A stretch of 64,000 nucleotides of DNA from Dentipellis sp. KUC8613. Lineage: Eukaryota; Basidiomycota; Agaricomycetes; Russulales; Hericiaceae. The stretch lies in NCBI GenBank assembly GCA_002286715.1, contig NSJX01000002.1, forward strand, positions 1,164,396 to 1,228,395. The letters run 5' to 3'. Of this stretch, positions 56,003-64,000 are shown piece by piece. A program made the translations under genes and the position numbers. The notes beneath the pieces were generated by a model, which was not told the DNA's origin, ran no database searches, and saw only the letters and a list, made by a program, of their open reading frames with translations. Each line of letters begins with the position of its first letter. Within the stretch, counting starts at the first letter, position 1.

Positions 56003-57205
56003 TTAGTCGAACAGTCCGAAGCCCTGCACAAACATAGTCAATACCAGCAATAGCCGCGCCGAGAAACATCCGTACCATGTCGTCGTCAGACTCCTCCTTC
56101 TCTTCCTCGGCAGCAGCCGCAGCGGGCGCCTCTTCGGCAGCAGCAGCCGCAACGGGGGCGGCCGCGACGGCGAAGGCCTCGGGGTTGGCGAGGTACTCCT
56201 TGGCCTAAAGAGGATTCGTTAGTATTTCGTTGGAAAGCGAAGCAAGAACGATAGAGTATCAGTATAGAAATAAATAGTCGGCATGTGTCCTTTGGACGCT
56301 CAGTATTTTCAGTGTATGTGAAAGCATCTTGTACTACAAAAGCATCGCAAGAAGATACGAAACGCACCTTCTCGGAACCCTCGAAGGTGTAGTCGGTCGC
56401 CAGCGAGACAGCGATGAGGTTCTTGTACGCGTTGACGAGCGAGTGCGTGACGGACACGATCGTGGGGTAGTTGAGCGCAAGCGAGATGGCCGCAATCTGC
56501 TTGATACCCGACACGAAGCGGTCGATGAGCTCCTGGGCGTCGACGTCGAGCACATCGGGCGAGAACACGTTGCCCTGGTCGTAGATCTGCACGACCGTCA
56601 TTCCGTACGTGAACGGCGAGATGTTCAACATGTTCAGGAGCGTCGCCTCGGACGTTCCGACACGCGAGCCGGCGGTGACGACCTTGACGTCGGACACGAT
56701 TTCAATCGTACCACGGGCGATCTTGGTCGGGATACCGAGGGCCTGGAAGAAGGAGGTCTTGCCGGGCTCCATACCGGTGTTACCGGCAGGGATGGAGACA
56801 TCCTTGGGCGCGAAGGCACCGGCACGCGCGGGGGCGGCGACCTTGTTCGCGATGATGGTGTCGCGGATCTCGGGGAGTTCGTTCGAGGTGAACACGAAGC
56901 CAATGTTGCCGCGGACGTGGGGGAGCAGGCGCTCGAGCTGGGGATACTCGGCAATGATGCTGCGCAGGGCGCGGCGCACCATGGTGTTTTTGCCCATCAG
57001 CACAACACCCTTGCCGCGGAGGGCGACACGGATCTGATGCATCTGGTTCGAGCCGACGTTGTCGACATTGACGATGAAGATGGAGGCTAAACAGATGTCA
57101 GCACGAAAATCGGAATGCAAGCAGAGTGAGAGACGTACGGTACTTGGCAATAAGTTCCCTCAGCTTAACGAAGTAAGCTTCCTTGTCAGCGCGAGAAGCA
57201 CCCAT
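56003..57205 (-). CDS. RPP0: 60S acidic ribosomal protein P0
   Basis: P0 anchors the P1/P2 dimers to form the ribosomal stalk that recruits elongation factors. It begins [20 protein letters not shown]. Conserved blocks are [109 protein letters not shown] and FSPDVLDV. The Ala-rich hinge leads to [17 protein letters not shown], the shared P-protein tail. The last intron lies between DDDM and GFGLFD, so the final exon has only seven codons with the stop (TAA 56003-56005). About 312 residues, normal. Expected to be strongly and constitutively expressed. Confidence 0.96.
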
Positions 57206-57680
57206 TGTTGTCGATTTTTGTGTTTCTGGGGCTAGATGAGTATGACACAAGGCACCTGAAGGTGAATCGCACTGACGGAAAAGCGAAAGCTAGGGATACA
57301 GTTGATATGTAAATGGGACCAAGTGCCTCCCTATTGACCTCTGCAAACGGACGTCAGAACACACGACACTCTCGCTGCCCAGTGCAACATACCTGGGTGC
57401 CAATGGATATTTAAAGGCGACCGGTGATGCGGATGGGTGTGTGTAGAACAGAGCGCAAGAAAGCCAGACCTGAGTGGGTTGACGCGGCGAAATAAGGTTA
57501 GAGTTTGCGGCGGAGCTCCGGGTGCGGCCGGGGCGGGTGGCTGGACGCGGCGGCGAGGAAAGGCGCGTCGGGCTCGCACGCTGGCACCAGCAGTCGCAAC
57601 AGTCGCAGGCAGTCGTCGGCAGTGAGCTCAATCCCGGACGCGCGCTGGTCCTCCTCATCCCGCGCCGTCCATGCAATGGA
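57206..57680. other. Divergent promoter region between RPP0 and the PPR-like gene
   Basis: 475 bases. A CCAAT core (57400-57404) and a TATA-like TTTAAATA (57408-57415, minus strand) lie about 200 bases before the P0 start, suggesting a long or intron-containing leader. Confidence 0.4.
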
Positions 57681-60600
57681 ATGTGGCGATGCCGTCTCCC
57701 GACCCTCCGAACTGCTCGTCCGCTTCCTGTCTCGCACCTCGTCTCTCGCGCCCTCCGGCTTTCGTTCGTACATTTCTATGTCTTCACGCGCTTGCTTGCT
57801 GAATATCTGTGTAGCTCATCCACTGCGTCTTGTAACGCGTACGATGCGTCTGAAGACCGCATACGTATCCGTGAGGCGGATCCCGTTGGTGTAACCCCCG
57901 AGCGCACGCAACACGCTCATGTACAACAAAGCGCCAAGGCCGCGCCTGCTTCCAAAGCTTACGCAGTAGACACCCTACACGCGTTCCTATCTCCTTCCAA
58001 CCTCTCGTCGTCGACACCCTTGTTGCATTCGGCGCGTACCCTCCGTGCCCTCTACCTGGCCGCGCGTGCGCGTGGAGAGGTGCGTAAGCTGAGTGCCGGA
58101 CGGCTGAGCAACCTCATCTCTATCTTCGGCACACTGTCTGCCTGTGATGGGACCCCGGCGGATATGAACCAAGTACACGCACCTGTGACGAAGTATATGG
58201 ACGCGCATTCCTTCAAGCCGCGGTGGGGTTTTGCGATGCAGTTGGTCCGGGATAAAGCGAACGCCGAGAAGCATCTACTCCCCATGGACATGTATTGGTT
58301 CGTCCGCGCCCAGCTGGCACTTGCGCAGGTCGAGGGAATAGTGGTTGATCCGCATGAGGATGGTACGTTCGCATGTTCACACACCAAATGCCATGGCTCA
58401 AATTTACCTAGCTGAGCTTTCGAGTGCAAGGGAGGTGTACCTTCGGTCGCCTTTCGAGCATGAAAATCCCGACGCGCACATTCCCTATCTTTATACCCTT
58501 CTACGCCAGCAAAGGGAAGGCGCTGCCGTGGAACTCGTTGGCTGGCTCTCCATGTTCCTGCGCCGCCAAACTTTCACCTCTCCACGCCTTATAGAGCTAC
58601 TTTGGGATACAGTACTATCTGATGCCATGAAGTCCTCGGAACACCTCCAGGATACGCTACTAGCCGCTGTTTGGCATCGCTTGAACCCGAACCAACCTCT
58701 CCAACACGAGGCATCGACCAACCAAACGGATTCTCATTTCGCCCGACGAAGCACTGATGGTACCCTGACCAATCGCGTATCGCCCTTTTGCGACAATGCC
58801 ATTGGCCTGAACAACCAGCTGACTAGCGTGCTCTTCCCCGACCCATCCGAAACGCCTGTTGGTCCCTACGGTGGAACACCTTCGCAGCTGCACATCCGCC
58901 AATGGGCTCACACACACGCTCGAGACATGTTCTATCCCGACAGTGGTCTTCCCCTCTCTGCCCGCTGGCGCAATCTCACACTCCTCGCACTTGCCAACTC
59001 TCCTTCCCCGGAGCTCGCCCAAGTCAGCCTCGGCAGCTCTGACGGCGCGCGCAAGCTTGTAGCCGCTGACTTTCGCGTTGTCGCCATTCTCTCGATCCTC
59101 GAGCGTATCACTACTCCCACGACGTCCTTGGATGACGATCAGATACAAGACTTCGTGCGTGGGATCTGGTCCGTGTGGGTGGAAATTGTGGAGGACGACC
59201 GCCGCGTCGAGTCTGCGATGATCCGCCCCATGGTCGCCTCGTTCCTGCGCCTCGCCGCCGCAACACGGGACGACGCCCTGCGGCGCGCGTGCCTGCGCCT
59301 CTGCAACACCGGCTTCTGGACATTCCACGTCGGAGACGACCACGCGAAGCGCCAGGTGCAGATGCTCGCGGCCGAATTCATCGTCGCCAGCGCGCGCTGC
59401 GGGCAGACCGTGTGGGAGGACATAGTCGCGAAGCTGCCGCACTACGTCGGGCTGAGGCAGTGGCAGCCGGCGCTGACGGAGGCGGTCATGCGCCGGCTCG
59501 TGGCGCTGGACGCGCACGCCGCGAACGAGCTCTATACGCTGTGGAGCGGCTACCTGGACATCCCCGCGAGCGTGGCGGAGGTCGTGGCGATGGGGCTCGT
59601 GCGCGACGGCGAGATGGACCTTGCGATTCCGCTTCTGGCGCAGTGCACGTTCGTGGGGCGCAGGGGATGGGAGACGCTCGGCGCCGTGCTGGCGCCGCTC
59701 GCGGAGCACGCGGATCGGATGGGCGATGCGCAGCTCGCGGGGATCGTCAGTCGCGCCTTGCGCGATCTGTCGGCCTCTCCTGCGCCGCCGCCCCGCGAGG
59801 TGCGCGATGGGCTGCTGTGGGCACTCAAGGCGCTGGCGGGCGCGGGGCACGCGGCGGCTGCTGCGTCCGTGGTCAGGAATATCGCAGCCCTGCAGCCAGG
59901 CTATTTCACCCGTGGCTTCGTCAGCAGCTTTTTGCGGGCTTTGCTGGCGCATCGCCGTTATCGCATCGCGATGGGATTGGTCGAAGACGGCGTGGTGACG
60001 GATCCCCGCGACGTGGAACGGTGGCGCGCGGCGCTGTCCGTGCATTTCAGGCGGGCTGGCGCGAACAGGCTTGCGGTCGATATGGGGCTGCGTGCCAAGC
60101 AGCGTTGGCTCCCTATCGCCCTGGCACGCGCAGGCACCACCGGCCGGTTCTCTCCCCGGCGCAGACTCGGCTTCCAAATACACAAATTGCTCAAGGGGCC
60201 CAAGCAAGTCGACATCAGCGTGGATGATCTGTTCCAGGGCCTGTCGATCCTCGCGCGTGTGCGGGGAATCAAAGCTGCAAAAGCCATATACGCCCGCCTT
60301 GCGCCTGCGCACGACGAGCGGACGCGAACTGCTCTCGGCAACGTTCTCCTGGACGTCTCCACCTCCCGTCGCAAATTCCGCGTGTCAGCTGTCCGCCACG
60401 CGCTCGCTACGCCTGGATTCACCCCCGATCGCGTGTCGATGAACATCGTCGTCAAGGCGCTCCTACGCACGCTCCCCGCGCACGACGTGCGCGCGCTGTT
60501 CGACCTGTTCGTGAGTCGCGGCTATCCGGCGGGATCCCACTTCCCTGAGGGTACGCGGCCGTTTGCGACGGAGGAGGCCCTGCCGGGCGTGCTGGATGAA

Positions 60601-60831
60601 TTGGGGCTGCCTGTAGATGTGTGTGGTGAGGAGCTGTCTTGGAAGAGGCACGTGAGGCCGCTGTATAGGATGTTCGTGACGGCGCTGTTTGGGAGGGGGG
60701 ATACGGTTGGTGCGAGGTTGGTGGTGGGGATTCTGAAGGAGCTGGAGGGTGAGGAGGGGCACAAGAGGAGAGAGCAACGAAAGGGTGGATCGGCAGGGGC
60801 TGATAGTGTAGATTCAGAGAATACTGTATAG
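57681..60831 (+). CDS. Large PPR-like protein, probably mitochondrial
   Basis: About 1033 residues in two exons (49-base intron at 58363-58411). The N-terminus MWRCRLPTLRTARPLPVSHL is Arg-rich without acidic residues, like a mitochondrial presequence. The rest is all-helical. Repeats of about 35 residues are suggested by GFTPDRVSMNIVVKALLRTL then DVRALFDLFVSRGYP, by ILARVRGIKAAKAIYARLAP and by LLAHRRYRIAMGLVEDGVV. Such proteins bind organellar RNA, but individual motifs are weak, so the class is inferred. The second exon is one 2.4-kb uninterrupted frame of very high GC, giving long spurious frames on the minus strand. The start is uncertain: upstream in-frame codons are open back to 57522, and a second intron around 57810 is possible. 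Confidence 0.75.
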
Positions 60832-61289
60832 CGTGTAATTGCATATAGATGTCTATTCTGGTATAAGTCTGCGGGTGGCGATGTGCTTATGGAGACTGCG
60901 TGTTCGCCTTGCTATGAGATTTCTCTACAGTACGGCTGTTGGTTTTCTGGATATACAGTTTTCTCAGCATTCCCTCATCGAGTGCTACTGTAAGGAAAGG
61001 AACATAGACGGTATCATGATTACCACAGATGAGGCCTAGCACTGGCGGACGACTACAGTAGAAGCTCTGACCCATATTCAACGTGCGGATGGTACTGTAG
61101 GTATGTGCGTCAGGCGTACAGTACAGTAGGTGCTACATCCTACAGTGACCTACACTGGCAGGCGGTCAAGCCGTCAAGCAGTTCGTTCCTTATAGGACGT
61201 GCCGAGAGGGCGGCGCATGTGGCTGTGCTGTAAGGCGAGACACGACACGTGCGGAGGGACGCTCGCTCTCTACTTGAACTCCAACCACC
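60832..61289. other. Intergenic
   Basis: 3' flank of the PPR-like gene and promoter of the zinc finger gene. The motif CTACAGT/ACTGTAG recurs several times at 60934-61154 without an evident function. Confidence 0.45.
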
Positions 61290-63424
61290 ATGAGCTCGAC
61301 AACTGTAGCAGCCGCAACCCCGTCTACTCTTCCTAACGGTACATCTTCAGACGTCGCACAGATGAACCCCTCGACGTCGACATCGTCGGTGAAAAGCAAC
61401 AAGGTGCGCAGTGCCTCTCCTTTTCGCTTCGCCACAAAGACCTGACGGTGGTCCCAATGCAGCGCAAGCTCGAAGATGCCATCCACAGCCTTGACGATGC
61501 TATCTCGCCCACGCCAGAAGCTGTCGACGACCCCCGACCGACGAAGCGCCCCGCCATGATGCGTAGTTCGCTATACTCGACACTCGCCAAGTACGGGATC
61601 AAACCACGAGCACTCGACTCGACGTCGTCAGTCCTCCTCAACTGCCTTTCCGTTCGATGGCACGGTATTCAACTTGCCTCCCCTTCATAGTACACTGCCT
61701 GCCTCAAAGCCTGCCGACTTATCAATGGCACCACACCTGGCCGCGATCCTGTCCCGCACGGCAGCAAGGACACGAAATGCCATACCTGTCCGATTCCGTG
61801 GCATGACACCGCGTTCGGTGTCTCCTGGCGGGCCTTCGTCAGAGTATCGCCCCTCGTCAACAGCCTCCTTCCTTGCGCGGCTGTCGACTTTCAAGCTCAA
61901 CACCTACTCCAACAAGCCGCACCCCATCAACGCCGTGGCTGCATCAAAGTGCGGATGGATAAACGACGGCAAGGATCGCCTGGTTTGTGGAATATGCAAT
62001 GCTTCGTGGGTTTTGGCCGGAAGAGAGGGAATGAGCAGGGATGCCGGTACGTGTGGAATATACTAATTTGCAGGTCTTGCGAGCAAAATGCGAACCGACG
62101 TCGAACCATTTCTCCTGTAGCGAATGCTCTCGTTGAGAAGCAGCGCGTACAGCTGGTCGATATGCACAAGGATGGGTGTCCGTGGAAGACGCGGCAGTGC
62201 GATCGTAAGTTTATATTGCCATTCCATTCTGGGGCTGTTGTCTGACATCTATACAGCTGATGTATACCGAATCAACTTCTCATCTCCGGCTGGCATGGCC
62301 AAGGAGATCAAGGCCAGGGCGCAGACTCTGGAGCCAGTGCTTGATGACATTGAAGTCAGACATCCTTTGGTAGGTTCTGACTTATCTTAATACGCATACG
62401 CATTCAGTTTCTGATCTTCCCTGTGATAGACTGCCAAAGAAGTCCACAGCCTGATGACGACCATTGGCTCCGTCAAATTGGACTCGCCGCCACCTTCAGA
62501 AGCGACTGGGCTCCTGCCAATGGCTGCCCTCACTCAATCATTGGAGCCCTCACAGACTGCTGTCCTCACCGCCCTGTTCGGCTGGTCCCTCGCCCCGCCT
62601 GCGCCGGGACCAGCACCACCCCGCACGCCCACTTTGTCGCGCGTTTCGTCTCGCGCGGGCTCCGTTGCACCTTCTATGCCTGCGACGCCCCGCGCACCAT
62701 CACGGCTAGGTGGCACCCCTGCCCCATCGACTCCGCGGCATACTCTGTCGCGGGTCAGCTCACATCTGCAGCGCAGCCCAACAGGGTCCATTTTCTCGGA
62801 ACTGAAACGAGATGCAGCTTTGTTGCACTGTTCGTTATGTCACCGACGTATTGGACTTTGGGCAGTGGGGTCCTCCGCCTCTCGAACAGGCGGGCCGATT
62901 TCTGCAGAGTCGTCCTCTGTTTCCGTGCCATCTGGTCGACAGATTGATCTGTTGAAGGAGCATCGGCCGTATTGCCCTTACGTCGAGAGGACGGCCCATG
63001 TTCCGTCACTCCCTGTCCCCACACCCCCTTCGAACTCGTCGACGCTGTCGCTGCACCATTCAAATGGTTCAAACACGACGCTTAATGGGCAATCGGGTGC
63101 GATGGAGGGGTGGCGCGCGGTGTTGACGGTGGTGCTTCGGTACAGGTTGGGACAGAGGCAGCGGGATGGACTCCTTCGGGAAGTCACGGAGCGGATTGAG
63201 AGTGCACGAGAGGGGAATAGCTCGCCTACGCTCGCGCGCTCTGCGACGCGGGCGGAGGGTGACGGTGATCAGATGGAGGTCGACGCGGTGGAGGCTATGG
63301 TGGCTGGCGTAAAGAACAAAGGAGTATGTATCTTTATCTGACATCTACAGCTGTAAGTCTGGCATGCTGATGGTCTTCACAGGGGAAAGATCTGCTCAAG
63401 TATGTCAAGGGGCTGTTGGGTTGA
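61290..63424 (+). CDS. RSM1: C3HC zinc finger protein, Rsm1/NIPA family
   Basis: Rsm1 in fission yeast takes part in mRNA export; the animal relative is ZC3HC1 (NIPA). The N-terminus MSSTTVAAATPSTLPNGTSS is disordered. A short conserved block follows: RKLEDAIHSLDDAISPTPEA, then RSSLYSTLAKYG. The zinc region is FKLNTYSNKPHPINAVAASK, CGWINDGKDRLVCGICNASW, NALVEKQRVQLVDMHKDGCP and WKTRQCD. A second domain holds LLHCSLCHRRIGLWA and LLKEHRPYCPY. It ends KDLLKYVKGLLG and TGA at 63422-63424. Introns at C-D/P-D, HPL/TAK and NKG/GKD join in phase. The join near 61590-61690 is unclear: the frame shifts there, and the best option (GTACGG at about 61590 to TTCATAG at 61690) removes the conserved YGIK. 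Confidence 0.82.
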
Positions 63425-64000
63425 TCAGCTTGCTGTGCTGTTCGTGGGACTGGTTTCATGATTTCTGTATCATATTCATCGCGCATCTTCAGTGTTTGTT
63501 ATCGCTTGCAGTTGAATCGTATCGTTTGGGATGTTGCCAGCTTCTCGAGAAGCTGATTGTCATGGACGAAGCAGCTATACTTAATAATCGGATAGGACAT
63601 GAAGGGGCTGTCTGAAGGGAAATTGATGCGGTGTTGATGCGTCCAAATGAAGCCTGGATGCCTCGGCTAAGCTGAACGCTACCGTGCATTTTCTTATACT
63701 CACCACACTGTAACTTGCCTGCAACGACGTCCAGCTAGCCTGGCAGCCGCGGAGTTGTCCTTGCAAGGTTACTCACGACGACTGTGCCTGAGGACGGGAC
63801 GAGCTCGATCAAGGGGACCAAGGCTTTCGAATAACAGAACAGACGTCGCCTACGCCTCTTTCCCGTGCTGGTTGCTGCCCAGAGGCCAGGCAACCCGCTG
63901 GCGCCTTCCTTCCCTCCGCCCCTCTCCTTCCCTTGTATCTTTCTTCTCCTTTTCCCGGCCGCCCACCCTTTCTGGAGCCCCGCAGCCAGCATAGCGCCTG
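63425..64000. other. Intergenic to the right edge
   Basis: 3' flank of the zinc finger gene, ending in a C/T-rich stretch (63850-63980) that could be a promoter for a gene beyond the edge. No gene seen. Confidence 0.4.

Noticed and set aside
58660..60312. A 550-residue open frame on the minus strand
   Set aside because: It lies opposite the single long exon of the PPR-like gene. Its product is Arg/His-rich without domain motifs, as expected for a shadow of GC-rich coding sequence.

Overview
The window is nuclear DNA of a filamentous basidiomycete, most likely a wood-associated Agaricomycete. Genes are dense, on both strands, and split by many introns of about 45-75 bases with GT...AG ends. 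Exons are GC-rich. Gene content fits this group: a GH43 exo-1,3-galactanase with a CBM35-like domain, a non-canonical G-alpha protein with a long insertion, and an Rsm1-type zinc finger protein. I see no bacterial operon, CRISPR array or rRNA. CDS spans below run from start to stop codon and include introns; splice sites were read by eye.

Layout. At 1-956 is the 3' end of a proline/tyrosine-rich gene. At 1462-3621 is a secreted galactanase. At 3863-9452 are two tandem, same-strand NRPS-independent siderophore (NIS, IucA/IucC) synthetase genes, followed upstream by a same-strand Zn2Cys6 regulator (10048-13836). An exact iron-type GATA site, ATCTGATAA, lies upstream of the first synthetase. At 13837-15690 is a large intergenic stretch holding a near-perfect 222-bp inverted repeat whose arms carry a degenerate tRNA-like sequence. 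Two paralogous NAD(P)-binding genes in opposite orientation (15691-17118 and 26588-27971) bracket a single-pass membrane protein with NPF motifs, an MFS sugar porter, a membrane-anchored SH3 protein and ASA1.

From 29.5 kb on the genes are mostly housekeeping: G-alpha, cyclophilin (PPIL3 type), F-actin capping protein beta, TAN1, two related unknown proteins flanking a bHLH factor, an HD-domain protein and a ZIP zinc transporter in head-to-head arrangement, and a Nudix hydrolase. A gene-poor, microsatellite-rich 5.3-kb stretch follows. Then come trehalose-phosphate synthase, ribosomal protein P0, a large PPR-like mitochondrial protein and an Rsm1-like C3HC zinc finger gene.

The most unusual part is 3.8-13.8 kb. 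Fungal siderophores are normally made by NRPSs. Two tandem citrate-type NIS synthetases beside a Zn-cluster regulator and a GATA iron site look like a small carboxylate-siderophore locus in a basidiomycete.
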